DNA of 53,397 bases, taken from Streptomyces sp. JHA26. Lineage in GTDB: Bacteria; Actinomycetota; Actinomycetes; Streptomycetales; Streptomycetaceae. Below, in pieces: positions 15,950 through 27,792 of the stretch. Both the position numbers and the translations under genes were made by a program. Each line of letters starts with the position of its first letter. Position 1 is the first letter of the stretch. Where the stretch lies: NCBI RefSeq assembly GCF_002005565.1, contig NZ_BDJC01000049.1, positions 1 to 53,397 of the forward strand, read 5' to 3'. The notes under the pieces are model-generated. The model made no database searches, had not been told where the DNA came from, and saw only the letters and a list, made by a program, of their open reading frames with translations.

Positions 15950-16519
15950 CTACCGGGGAGCCGGCAGGTAGGGGGCGGTCGAGGGCAGGGAGAGGTCCGA
16001 GGGGAGGAGGGAGGCTATCCAGCAGTCGCGGCGGGTGCCGTTGTTGTCGATCGCGGAGCGCAGCGTGCCCTCCATGGTGAAGCCGGCGCGCCGGGCCACC
16101 GCGAGGGAGGCCGTGTTGCCGACCTCGGCGCGCCACTCCAGGCGGTCGATCGCCCGCTCGGTGAAGGCCCAGCGGGCCACGGCGGCGGCGGCCTCGGTGG
16201 TGTAGCCGCGCCCGCGGTGCTCCTTGGTGCCCCAGAAGCCGATCTCGCCGACGCCCGGGGAGCGCATGGTGACGCCGAGCATGCCCGCCAGGTCGCCGGA
16301 GGGCAGGAAGAGGCCGAAGGTGAACATGGAGTCGTTCGCCCAGCCGTCGGGGACCATCTGCTCCGTGAAGCCCCGCGCGTGTTCCGGGAGGTAGGGCGAG
16401 GGGATCGTCGTCCAGCGCTGGATGTCGGGATCCTGGCAGGCGGCGTACACGGCCTCGGTGTCCCGGGGGCCGACGGTGCGCAGGACGAGGCGGTCGGTGG
16501 TGAGCGTCAGGGGTTCCAT
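15950..16519 (-). CDS. GNAT family N-acetyltransferase (RimJ/RimL-like)
   Basis: This 189-residue GNAT acetyltransferase begins with the RimJ-type LTLTTDRLVLRTVGPRD. The acetyl-CoA binding loop is EHRGRGYTTEAAAAVARWAF, followed by NTASLAVARRAGFTMEGTLRSA. The substrate (ribosomal protein N-terminus, amino acid or small amine) cannot be read from sequence. It lies 39 bases upstream of the AlkX-like gene on the same strand and diverges from secA. Confidence 0.9.
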   Translation of the reverse strand: MEPLTLTTDRLVLRTVGPRDTEAVYAACQDPDIQRWTTIPSPYLPEHARGFTEQMVPDGWANDSMFTFGLFLPSGDLAGMLGVTMRSPGVGEIGFWGTKEHRGRGYTTEAAAAVARWAFTERAIDRLEWRAEVGNTASLAVARRAGFTMEGTLRSAIDNNGTRRDCWIASLLPSDLSLPSTAPYLPAPR

Positions 16520-16796
16520 CGGCCGATTCTGCGGGACGACCCGCGACGGTTGCCATCTTTTTGCCGGGCGTGGACGAGCGGGCGCTTTCCGTACCTCGGG
16601 TGGGTGGGCGCGGCACCATCCGCAGGCCTCGCACGTTGAACCCGGTGACGGCGATCGGAAGCAGGACGAAGGAGCACGCGGTCCCCGCTGCGGCAGACCT
16701 CCCGGGGCGGCGGGGTCCTCGCATACGATGGCCGTTGCTCAGTCAGTACGTGGAAACCGACCGTCCCAGGCCCGACCGGCAAGGAGACCAACCCCC

Positions 16797-19643
<2,847 letters not shown>

Positions 19644-19671
19644 CGCCACGGCGCCGGGAGGCGCCGTGGCG
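19644..19671 (+). terminator. Intrinsic terminator hairpin immediately after secA
   Basis: A perfect 12-bp inverted repeat (CGCCACGGCGCC / GGCGCCGTGGCG) with a GGGA loop starts at the base after the secA stop codon. Confidence 0.85.
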
Positions 19672-19676
19672 GTGGG

Positions 19677-19710
19677 AAGGGCCGGGCACCCCTGGGGGAG
19701 CCCGGCCCTT
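19677..19710. terminator. Second hairpin between convergent secA and the DUF6459 gene
   Basis: AAGGGCCGGGC (19677-19687) pairs perfectly with GCCCGGCCCTT (19700-19710); the 12-base loop has its own CCCC/GGGG complementarity. It lies 28 bases beyond the stop of the minus-strand DUF6459 gene and can serve either strand. Confidence 0.75.
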
Positions 19711-19738
19711 CGGCCTGTCCGGTGCCCGTGCCCCGCGG

Positions 19739-20641
19739 TCAGTCGTCGTCCGTCTGCGGCCCGCGGCGACCGCCCAGCTCCACGGCGGTGCAGCGCCAGC
19801 GCAGGTCCTGGCCCTGCTCCAGACGGAAGGCCATGGCGCGCAGCTGGTCGCCCGCGCCGATGCGGGCGAAGACCTCCAGCGCGCCCGGCCGCGCCTCGTA
19901 GTAGCCGATGTCGCGGACGACGGGGAGGGTGCCGCGGGTGCGCAGCGGGCCGCGTTCGGCGAGCCGGGCCAGTTCGTCGTAGGCGCGGCCGACGGTGTGC
20001 CGGAGCATCGAGTGCACCGGACGCCGGCCGCTGAGCACGTCGAGGAGGAGCTCCGCGAAGTGGTCGGTGGGACGGAGCTGCGGGACGGGCCGGCGGGGGG
20101 CCCGGGCGGGGACGACCGGGACGAAGGATGCGCCGGAGGCCGTCGGGGCGGCCGTGGAGGACGGGGCCCCGGCGGGTGCGGCGATCCGGCGGGCGGCGGC
20201 CGAGGTGCGGTCCGGGGCGGGTGCGGTGGCGGCCGCGCGTGCGCTCGCCCTGGCCGTCCCGCCCGGGTGGGCTGTCACCGGGCGGTTGTCGGCCGGCCGC
20301 GTGCGGGCGCGCGCGGACCGGCCCGGAGAGCCCGGAGGCCGTCCGCCGGGCGCCGCGGTCCGCACGCCGCTTCCGCCGGGCCTACGGGGCGGTGCGCCGC
20401 CCGGTGCGCGGGGCGTGGCGCCGCGGGGAGCACCGGAGACCGTGCCGGTGCCGGTGCGCGCGCCGGGTGCGGAGTCCCCGGGGGTGAGCGAGGTGCCCTC
20501 GGCGGCGGCCGGGACACGGACGGGCACGCCGGCCGCGAGGGCGGGTACGGCGGGTACAGCAGGTACGGCGGGTGCGTGGAAGGCCGGGCGGATCCTGGTC
20601 ATGACCTTGCGCAGGGGCGGCGCGGTCGGTGTGGGCTGCAT
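19739..20641 (-). CDS. DUF6459 / Rv3235-like hypothetical protein
   Basis: This protein is up to 300 residues long. The first ~170 are low-complexity Ala/Pro/Gly/Arg with AVPAVPAVPA-type repeats. The conserved part is at the C-terminus: HFAELLLDVLSGRRPVHSMLR, then ARLAERGPLRTRGTLPVVRDIGYYEARPGALEVFARI and a final WRCTAVELG strand. This resembles the Rv3235/DUF6459 family commonly encoded next to secA in actinobacteria; its function is unknown. The start is uncertain because the N-terminus is not conserved: ATG at 20641 is the longest choice and an ATG at 20602 also precedes the repeats. Confidence 0.8.
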   Translation of the reverse strand: MQPTPTAPPLRKVMTRIRPAFHAPAVPAVPAVPALAAGVPVRVPAAAEGTSLTPGDSAPGARTGTGTVSGAPRGATPRAPGGAPPRRPGGSGVRTAAPGGRPPGSPGRSARARTRPADNRPVTAHPGGTARASARAAATAPAPDRTSAAARRIAAPAGAPSSTAAPTASGASFVPVVPARAPRRPVPQLRPTDHFAELLLDVLSGRRPVHSMLRHTVGRAYDELARLAERGPLRTRGTLPVVRDIGYYEARPGALEVFARIGAGDQLRAMAFRLEQGQDLRWRCTAVELGGRRGPQTDDD

Positions 20642-20976
20642 GGGGTTCCCCGTTCGGTGACCCGGTGGTACCGGGCGGTAACTTCATGGTCGGGGATCTT
20701 GTACGGGGTGGCGGACGACGGCCGCAAGGAGGGGGAGGGCCGGGTCGGGGCGGCCGGGAGGTTCACCTATCCGAGTGGCCGGGGCCATGGGAACGGCCGG
20801 AACGGGGCGGGCGTACCGGGTGAGTTCCGGGGACGGAGGTGGACGCGTGCGGCACGCCCGGCGGGCGCCCGAAAGGGGACGCCGCACGTATCCTGAAGGT
20901 CCTCCGGCGGACTTCCGGCCGGTTCCCGGCCACCGGTTCCTGGTTTCCCGGTTCCCGACCACGAAAGCGGCCCGTC
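20642..20976. other. 335-base divergent intergenic region
   Basis: It separates the DUF6459 gene (minus) from the DUF6912 gene (plus) and should hold both promoters. I see several GGTGACC/GGTACC/GGTAAC-like short repeats near 20658-20690, but no clear sigma consensus, RNA or small gene. Confidence 0.5.
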
Positions 20977-21492
20977 ATGCGCGTCTATGTCCCCCTGACC
21001 CTCTCCGGTCTCGCCGAGGCGTACGGGACGGGGCACCTGGGGGCCGGTCCGCTCGTCGCCTACGCCGTCACGCCGGCGTTCCGCGAGTGGGTCCTCTCGG
21101 ACGACGTCGAGGAGCTGGAGTACGCCGCCCTGAGCCGGGCCGCGCTGGCCTCGCTGCGGCTGCTGGCGACGGACGCCGGGGCCGCGCGGCGCCGGGTCGT
21201 GGTCGCGGCCGACGTGTCCGACGGCGCGGTGTCGCCCGGCCCGGACCGGGGAGCCGACCGGGCGACGCCGGGCGAGGTGCGGGTCGACGGGACCGTGCCG
21301 CTGGCCAGGGCGGCCGCGGTGCACGTGGACTCCGCCGACGCGGAGACGGACGTGGCCGCCGCGGCCGAGGCCCTCGCGGCGGCGGACGGCGGGGACGACG
21401 ACGCCCGGTTCGTCGTGGACGGGGCCGAGGACCACGAGCTCCTCTGGTACGCGACGCAGGAGATCCCGAACCTGGTCGGGGCCGGCGACTGA
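20977..21492 (+). CDS. DUF6912 family protein
   Basis: This 171-residue acidic protein begins MRVYVPLTLSGLAEAYGTG. That start and the segments AVTPAFREWV and EELEYAALSRAALASLRLLA are typical of the DUF6912 family, found next to secA-region genes in actinobacteria. No enzymatic motif, signal peptide or membrane helix is visible, and the function is unknown. ATG at 20977 starts exactly at the conserved N-terminus; upstream in-frame codons are non-conserved. It lies 59 bases ahead of the HAD hydrolase on the same strand. Confidence 0.83.
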   Translation: MRVYVPLTLSGLAEAYGTGHLGAGPLVAYAVTPAFREWVLSDDVEELEYAALSRAALASLRLLATDAGAARRRVVVAADVSDGAVSPGPDRGADRATPGEVRVDGTVPLARAAAVHVDSADAETDVAAAAEALAAADGGDDDARFVVDGAEDHELLWYATQEIPNLVGAGD

Positions 21493-21551
21493 CCGGCGGC
21501 GGCCTTCGCCGGCCGTCTTGACCGTCGGTGGCGGCGGGTACGGTTTCGGAC

Positions 21552-22226
21552 ATGGGGACGCAGACAGGGGCGCACATCGTCTGGGACTGGAACGGCACGC
21601 TGTTCCACGACAACAACGCCATCATCGGGGCGACGAACGCGGCGTTCGCCGAGTTCGGGCTGGAGCCGATCACGCTCGAGCAGTACCGGACGCTGTACTG
21701 CGTGCCGGTGCCGAAGTTCTACGAGCGGCTGATGGGGCGGCTGCCCACGGACGCCGAGTGGGAGGTCATGGACGCGGCCTTCCACCGGTACTACACCGAG
21801 CACCGGGTGCGGTGCGGGCTCACCGAGGGGGCGGCGGAGCTGCTCGCCGGGTGGCGGGCGGCGGGGCGCAGCCAGTCGATCCTCAGCATGTACGGGCACG
21901 AGGAGCTCGTTCCGCTGGTCAGGGGACTCGGGATCGAGGCGCACTTCCTCCGCGTCGACGGGCGGACCGGGCCCTCCGGGGGCAGCAAGGCCGAGCACAT
22001 GGTCCGGCACCTGGCGGCGCTGGGCCCGGTGGTGGACCCCGCTCGCACGGTGGTGATCGGGGACGCCGCGGACGACGCGCTGGCCGCACGGCACGTGGGG
22101 GCGCTGGCGGTGCTGTACACCGGCGGGTCGCACGGCCGGGCCAGCCTGGAGGGGGCAGGGGCGCCGGTGGTGGACACGCTGGGGGAGGCCGTGGCCGAGG
22201 CGGAGCGGCTGGCGGCGGCGGCCTGA
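21552..22226 (+). CDS. HAD-superfamily hydrolase (phosphoglycolate-phosphatase-like)
   Basis: This 224-residue HAD protein has motif I as WDWNGTLFHDN (nucleophile Asp12), motif II around SILSMYGHEEL, a lysine in GGSKAEHMV and motif III/IV as VVIGDAADDALAARHVG. It should hydrolyse a small phosphorylated metabolite in the cytoplasm. The second acidic residue of the usual DxDGT motif is Asn14 here (DWNGT), a known variant in this branch that may alter catalysis. ATG at 21552 starts just before motif I; an ATG at 21528 adds eight residues. Confidence 0.88.
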   Translation: MGTQTGAHIVWDWNGTLFHDNNAIIGATNAAFAEFGLEPITLEQYRTLYCVPVPKFYERLMGRLPTDAEWEVMDAAFHRYYTEHRVRCGLTEGAAELLAGWRAAGRSQSILSMYGHEELVPLVRGLGIEAHFLRVDGRTGPSGGSKAEHMVRHLAALGPVVDPARTVVIGDAADDALAARHVGALAVLYTGGSHGRASLEGAGAPVVDTLGEAVAEAERLAAAA

Positions 22227-22247
22227 GGCACCCCCGGCGGCGTGACC

Positions 22248-22280
22248 GGCCGCGGCCGTGCGGGACCACGGCCCGCGGCC
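22248..22280 (+). terminator. Terminator-like hairpin after the HAD gene
   Basis: GGCCGCGGCCGTG (22248-22260) pairs with CACGG plus CCGCGGCC (22267-22280) with a single bulged C, giving a 13-bp stem and a 6-base loop 21 bases after the stop codon. Confidence 0.7.
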
Positions 22281-22365
22281 GAAACGCGGCCGTACCAGCC
22301 GTCACGGCCGACAGGGCTGTGCAGAATGTCCAAGTTCTCGGCGTTGTTTTGTACACATGCGGCTC

Positions 22366-22396
22366 GTGACGGATGCCCTGCCGGGGGCGATAGCCT
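22366..22396 (+). promoter_or_regulatory. Possible housekeeping promoter for the NAD-glutamate dehydrogenase gene
   Basis: GTGACG (22366-22371) and TAGCCT (22391-22396), spaced by 19 bases, resemble a Streptomyces HrdB promoter. The match is moderate and the spacing slightly long. Confidence 0.28.
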
Positions 22397-22742
22397 TGTG
22401 GCGTGATCAGCGCGATAGCTCGCGGGGGCACCGGCGCCCCTGCCCTGCGCCCGGCGAGCACGGACCACATCCGTGACCGGGCGGCGGTCGCTGGTCTTCG
22501 CGGGCGGGACGGGGCGTCGAAGGCCCCCGGTACGACACCGCGCACTCCCCGGACGGTGACCGCGAGAGCGACATCACACCCGGCGGGCGCGTCGACATCG
22601 GCCGATATGCCCCCGCTCCCCTCACCTTGCGGCATAGCGTCGGAACAGACCGGACACCCCGCGTCCCGACGCCGCACCGGAAGGCCGGGGACCGTACTTC
22701 CTTCTACGTCACGCAACGGCGCGCGACAGGAGTCAGAGGACA

Positions 22743-25700
22743 ATGCAGACCAAGCTGGACGAAGCCAAGGCCGAGCTGCTCGAGAGGGCCGCCCGGGTAG
22801 CTGAGAACAGCCCGGTCGGGGGGCACCTACCGACTGGGACGACGGACGAGGGCACCCCGGACACCCCGGGGATCCAGGGCACCCCGGACCACGCGTCCGT
22901 GTTCGCGTTCCTTCGGCGCTACTACCGGCACACCGCTCCGGAGGACCTGACCGACCGCGACCCGGTCGACGTCTTCGGAGCCGCCGTCTCGCACTACCGG
23001 CTGGCCGAGAACCGCCCGCAGGGCACCGCGAACGTGCGGGTCCACACCCCGACGGTGGAGGAGAACGGCTGGACGTGCAGCCACTCCGTCGTGGAGGTGG
23101 TCACGGACGACATGCCCTTCCTCGTCGACTCCGTCACCAACGAGCTGACCCGCCAGGGCCGCGGCATCCACGTCGTCGTCCACCCGCAGTTCGTGGTCCG
23201 CCGCGACGTCACCGGCAAGCTCGTCGAGGTCCTCCCCGGCCCGCCCACCGGCGGCCTGCCGCACGACGCGCACGTCGAGTCCTGGATCCACGTGGAGATC
23301 GACCGCGAGACCGACCGCGGCGACCTGAAGCAGATCACCGCCGACCTGCTGCGCGTCCTCAACGACGTCCGCGAGACCGTCGAGGACTGGGGCAAGATGC
23401 GCGACGCGGCCGTCCGCCTCGCGGAGGGGCTGCCGGACGAGACCACCCCCGGCGACCTGCCCCCGCAGGAGGTGGAGGAGGCCCGCGAGCTGCTGCGCTG
23501 GCTGGCGGACGACCACTTCACCTTCCTGGGCTACCGCGAGTACCAGCTGCGCGGCGACGACTCCCTCGCGGCCGTGGCCGGCACCGGCCTCGGCATCCTG
23601 CGCTCCGACCCGCACCACGCGACCGACGAGAGCCACCCCGTCAGCCCGTCCTTCGAGCGGCTGCCCGCCGACGCCCGCGCCAAGGCGCGCGAGCACCGGC
23701 TGCTCGTGCTGACCAAGGCCAACAGCCGGTCCACCGTGCACCGGCCGTCCTACCTGGACTACATCGGCGTCAAGAAGTTCGACGAGCAGGGCAACGTCGT
23801 CGGCGAGCGGCGCTTCCTCGGCCTGTTCTCCTCCGCCGCCTACACCGAGTCCGTCCGCCGCGTCCCGGTCATCCGGCGCAAGGTGGAGGAGGTGCTGGAG
23901 CGGGCCGGCTTCTCGCCCAACAGCCACGACGGCCGGGACCTGCTCCAGATCCTGGAGACGTACCCGCGTGACGAGATGTTCCAGATGCCGGTCGAGGAGC
24001 TGGAGCCGATCGTCACCTCCGTGCTCTACCTCCAGGAGCGCCGCCGGCTGCGGCTCTACCTGCGCCAGGACGAGTACGGCCGCTACTACTCGGCCCTCGT
24101 CTACCTCCCCCGCGACCGCTACACCACCGGGGTCCGGCTGCGGATCATCGACATCCTCAAGGAGGAGCTCGGCGGCACCAGCGTCGACTTCACGGCCTGG
24201 AACACCGAGTCGATCCTGTCCCGGCTGCACTTCGTGGTCCGCGTGCCGCAGGGCACCGAGCTGCCGGAACTGTCCGACGCCGACAAGGAGCGCATCGAGG
24301 CCCGGCTCGTCGAGGCCGCCCGCTCCTGGTCCGACGGCTTCGCCGAGGCGCTGACCGCCGAGTTCGGCGAGGAGCGCTCCGCCGAGCTCATGCGCCGCTA
24401 CGGGGCGGCCTTCCCCGAGGGCTACAAGGCCGACCACGGCCCGCGCTCCGCCGTCGCCGACCTCGGTCACCTGGAGCGGCTCGACCAGGACCAGAAGTTC
24501 GCGCTGAGCCTGTACGAGCCGGTGGGCGCCGCGCCCGAGGAACGCCGGTTCAAGATCTTCCAGAAGGGCGGCACGGTCTCCCTCTCGCACGTGCTGCCGG
24601 TGCTCAGCCGGCTCGGCGTCGAGGTCACCGACGAGCGCCCCTACGAACTGCGCTGCGCGGACCGCACGACGGCCTGGATCTACGACTTCGGCCTGCGCAT
24701 GCCGAAGGCCGCCGCCGGCGAGTACCTCGGCGACGACGCCCGCGAGCGGTTCCAGGACGCCTTCGCCGCCACCTGGACCGGCCAGGCGGAGAACGACGGC
24801 TTCAACGCCCTCGTGCTCAGCGCCGGGCTGACCTGGCGGCAGGCCATGGTGCTGCGCGCCTACGCCAAGTACCTGCGGCAGGCGGGCTCCACCTTCAGCC
24901 AGGACTACATGGAGGACACCCTCCGCAACAACGTCCACACCACCCGCCTCCTCGTCTCCCTGTTCGAGGCGCGGATGTCCCCGGAGCGGCAGCGCGCCGG
25001 ACACGAGATCGTGGACGCCCTGCTCGAGGAGCTCGACGCGGCCCTCGACCAGGTGGCGTCGCTCGATGAGGACCGGATCCTGCGGTCCTTCCTCACCGTC
25101 ATCAAGGCGACGCTGCGGACGAACTTCTTCCAGAGGGCGAGCGACGGCAAGCCGCACGACTACGTCTCCATGAAGTTCGACCCGCAGGCCATTCCCGACC
25201 TGCCCGCGCCGCGCCCGGCGTTCGAGATCTGGGTGTACTCGCCGCGGGTCGAGGGCGTGCACCTGCGCTTCGGCAAGGTCGCGCGCGGCGGTCTGCGCTG
25301 GTCCGACCGCCGGGAGGACTTCCGCACCGAGATCCTCGGTCTGGTCAAGGCGCAGATGGTGAAGAACACCGTCATCGTGCCGGTCGGCGCCAAGGGCGGC
25401 TTCGTCGCCAAGCAGCTGCCCGACCCGAACGTGGACCGCGACGCCTGGATGGCCGAGGGCATCGCCAGCTACCGCACCTTCATCTCGGCGCTGCTCGACA
25501 TCACCGACAACATGGTGGCCGGCGAGGTCGTGCACCCCGCGGACGTCGTCCGGCACGACGAGGACGACACCTACCTCGTCGTCGCGGCCGACAAGGGCAC
25601 GGCGAAGTTCTCGGACATCGCCAACGAGGTCGCCGAGTCCTACAACTTCTGGCTCGGCGACGCCTTCGCCTCCGGCGGCTCGGCCGGCTACGACCACAAG

Positions 25701-27695
25701 GGCATGGGCATCACCGCCCGCGGCGCCTGGGAGTCCGTCAAGCGGCACTTCCGGGAGCTGGGCGTGGACACCCAGACCCAGGACTTCACGGTCGTCGGCA
25801 TCGGCGACATGTCCGGTGACGTGTTCGGCAACGGCATGCTGCTCAGCGAGCACATCCGCCTGGTCGCCGCCTTCGACCACCGGCACATCTTCGTCGACCC
25901 GTCGCCGGACGCGGCCGTCTCGTACGCCGAGCGCCGCCGCCTGTTCGACCTGCCGCGCTCCTCGTGGGAGGACTACGACACCAAGCTGCTCTCGGCCGGC
26001 GGCGGGATCTTCCCGCGCACGGCCAAGTCGATCCCGGTCAACGCCCACATCCGCGAGGCCCTCGGCATCGAGGCCGGCATCACCAAGATGACCCCGGCCG
26101 AGCTGATGAAGGCGATCCTCAAGGCGCCGGTGGACCTGCTGTGGAACGGCGGCATCGGCACGTACGTCAAGGCGTCCACCGAGTCCAACGGCGACGTCGG
26201 CGACAAGGCCAACGACGCCATCCGCGTCGACGGCGGCGACCTGCGGGTCCAGGTCGTCGGCGAGGGCGGCAACCTGGGCCTGACCCAGCTGGGCCGGATC
26301 GAGTTCGCCCGTACCGGCGGCAAGATCAACACGGACGCCATCGACAACAGCGCGGGCGTGGACACCTCCGACCACGAGGTGAACATCAAGATCCTGCTCA
26401 ACGGTCTCGTCAAGGACGGCGACATGACCGTCAAGCAGCGCAACAAGCTGCTCGCCGAGATGACCGACGAGGTCGGCGCGCTGGTCCTGCGCAACAACTA
26501 CGCGCAGAACACGGCGATCGCCAACGCGCTCGCCCAGTCCAACGACATGCTCAACGCCCAGCAGCGCTTCATGCGCCACCTGGTGCGCGAGGGCAGCCTG
26601 GACCGGGCCCTGGAGTTCCTGCCCACCGACCGTCAGATCCGCGAACGCCTGAGCGCCGGACAGGGCCTGACCGGCCCGGAGACCGCCGTCCTGCTGGCGT
26701 ACACGAAGATCACGGTCGCCGAGGAGCTGCTGCACACCTCGCTGCCCGACGACCCGTACCTGAAGGGCCTGCTGCACGCCTACTTCCCGACGGCGCTGCG
26801 CGAGCAGTTCCCCGACGAGATCGACAACCACCCGCTGCGCCGCGAGATCACCACCACGGTGCTGGTCAACGACACGGTCAACACGGGCGGTACGACGTAT
26901 CTGCACCGGATGCGCGAGGAGACCGGCGCGTCGCTCGAGGAGATCGTGCGGGCGCAGACCGCGGCCCGGGCCATCTTCCGCGCCTCCCCGGTGTGGGACG
27001 CGGTGGAGGCCCTGGACACCAAGGTCGACGCCGCCGTCCAGACCCGGATCCGGCTGCACTCGCGCCGGCTGGTCGAGCGCGGCACCCGCTGGCTGCTCAA
27101 CAACCGGCCGCAGCCGCTGCAGCTCGCCGAGACGGTGGACTTCTTCGCCGAGCGCGTCGAGCAGGTCTGGGCGCAGCTGCCCAAGCTGCTGCGGGGCGCG
27201 GACGCGGAGTGGTACCAGCACATCTACGACGAGCTGACCGCCGCCGGCGTCCCGGACGAGCCGGCCACCCGGGTGGCCGGGTTCTCCTCGGCCTTCCCGA
27301 CGCTGGACATCGTCTCGGTGGCCGACCGCATGGGCAAGGAGCCGCTGGACGTCGCCGAGGTGTACTACGACGTCGCCGACCGGCTGGGCATCACCCAGCT
27401 GATGGACCGGATCAGCGACCTGCCCCGCGCCGACCGCTGGCAGTCCATGGCCCGTGCGGCGATCCGCGAGGACCTGTACGCGGCACACGCGGCGCTGACC
27501 GCGGACGTGCTGGCGGCCGGCAACGGCACGTCGACGCCCGAGCAGCGGTTCGAGCTGTGGGAGCGGAAGAACGCGGCGATCCTCGGCCGGGCGCGCACCA
27601 CGCTGGAGGAGATCAAGGGCTCGGACGCCTTCGACCTCTCCAACCTGTCGGTGGCGATGCGGACGATGCGGACGCTGCTGCGGACGCACTCGTGA
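22743..27695 (+). CDS. NAD-specific glutamate dehydrogenase, large (~180 kDa) class
   Basis: This 1650-residue protein is the large L-GDH class known from Streptomyces clavuligerus and proteobacteria, oxidatively deaminating glutamate to 2-oxoglutarate with NAD+. A long N-terminal ACT-like regulatory region precedes the catalytic core. The core contains VARGGLRWSDRREDFRTE, the catalytic-lysine region VGAKGGFVAKQ (Lys884) and the nucleotide-binding segment VVGIGDMSGDVFGNG near residue 1020. A helical C-terminal region follows (MDRISDLPRADRWQSMAR). ATG at 22743 has an AGGAG upstream. It is monocistronic, bounded by a long leader and a strong terminator. Wobble positions are mostly C, indicating a well-adapted, probably highly expressed gene. 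Confidence 0.96.
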   Translation: MQTKLDEAKAELLERAARVAENSPVGGHLPTGTTDEGTPDTPGIQGTPDHASVFAFLRRYYRHTAPEDLTDRDPVDVFGAAVSHYRLAENRPQGTANVRVHTPTVEENGWTCSHSVVEVVTDDMPFLVDSVTNELTRQGRGIHVVVHPQFVVRRDVTGKLVEVLPGPPTGGLPHDAHVESWIHVEIDRETDRGDLKQITADLLRVLNDVRETVEDWGKMRDAAVRLAEGLPDETTPGDLPPQEVEEARELLRWLADDHFTFLGYREYQLRGDDSLAAVAGTGLGILRSDPHHATDESHPVSPSFERLPADARAKAREHRLLVLTKANSRSTVHRPSYLDYIGVKKFDEQGNVVGERRFLGLFSSAAYTESVRRVPVIRRKVEEVLERAGFSPNSHDGRDLLQILETYPRDEMFQMPVEELEPIVTSVLYLQERRRLRLYLRQDEYGRYYSALVYLPRDRYTTGVRLRIIDILKEELGGTSVDFTAWNTESILSRLHFVVRVPQGTELPELSDADKERIEARLVEAARSWSDGFAEALTAEFGEERSAELMRRYGAAFPEGYKADHGPRSAVADLGHLERLDQDQKFALSLYEPVGAAPEERRFKIFQKGGTVSLSHVLPVLSRLGVEVTDERPYELRCADRTTAWIYDFGLRMPKAAAGEYLGDDARERFQDAFAATWTGQAENDGFNALVLSAGLTWRQAMVLRAYAKYLRQAGSTFSQDYMEDTLRNNVHTTRLLVSLFEARMSPERQRAGHEIVDALLEELDAALDQVASLDEDRILRSFLTVIKATLRTNFFQRASDGKPHDYVSMKFDPQAIPDLPAPRPAFEIWVYSPRVEGVHLRFGKVARGGLRWSDRREDFRTEILGLVKAQMVKNTVIVPVGAKGGFVAKQLPDPNVDRDAWMAEGIASYRTFISALLDITDNMVAGEVVHPADVVRHDEDDTYLVVAADKGTAKFSDIANEVAESYNFWLGDAFASGGSAGYDHKGMGITARGAWESVKRHFRELGVDTQTQDFTVVGIGDMSGDVFGNGMLLSEHIRLVAAFDHRHIFVDPSPDAAVSYAERRRLFDLPRSSWEDYDTKLLSAGGGIFPRTAKSIPVNAHIREALGIEAGITKMTPAELMKAILKAPVDLLWNGGIGTYVKASTESNGDVGDKANDAIRVDGGDLRVQVVGEGGNLGLTQLGRIEFARTGGKINTDAIDNSAGVDTSDHEVNIKILLNGLVKDGDMTVKQRNKLLAEMTDEVGALVLRNNYAQNTAIANALAQSNDMLNAQQRFMRHLVREGSLDRALEFLPTDRQIRERLSAGQGLTGPETAVLLAYTKITVAEELLHTSLPDDPYLKGLLHAYFPTALREQFPDEIDNHPLRREITTTVLVNDTVNTGGTTYLHRMREETGASLEEIVRAQTAARAIFRASPVWDAVEALDTKVDAAVQTRIRLHSRRLVERGTRWLLNNRPQPLQLAETVDFFAERVEQVWAQLPKLLRGADAEWYQHIYDELTAAGVPDEPATRVAGFSSAFPTLDIVSVADRMGKEPLDVAEVYYDVADRLGITQLMDRISDLPRADRWQSMARAAIREDLYAAHAALTADVLAAGNGTSTPEQRFELWERKNAAILGRARTTLEEIKGSDAFDLSNLSVAMRTMRTLLRTHS

Positions 27696-27716
27696 CGTCG
27701 TAGGCGTAGGCGCGTC

Positions 27717-27750
27717 GGACGCCCCCGGGTCGGTGGACCCGGGGGCGTCC
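27717..27750 (+). terminator. Strong terminator after the NAD-glutamate dehydrogenase gene
   Basis: A perfect 15-bp stem (GGACGCCCCCGGGTC / GACCCGGGGGCGTCC) with a GGTG loop lies 21 bases after the stop codon. Confidence 0.9.
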
Positions 27751-27792
27751 TCATGTCCCGGTCTGCGGCGGTATGCCGGATAAGGTGGCCGG

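Larger units (their letters stand above)
22227..22742 (+). other. 516-base intergenic region before the NAD-glutamate dehydrogenase gene
   Basis: The first part holds the HAD-gene terminator. An open frame from the GTG at 22403 has low-complexity Ala/Arg/Thr/Pro composition, no recognisable family and runs into the dehydrogenase gene, so I do not call it. A possible promoter lies at 22366-22396, which would leave a leader of about 340 bases. Confidence 0.5.

Noticed and set aside
22403..22804. Possible small gene upstream of the glutamate dehydrogenase gene.
   Set aside because: Low-complexity composition, no family, no good ribosome binding site, and it overlaps the start of the real gene in another frame.
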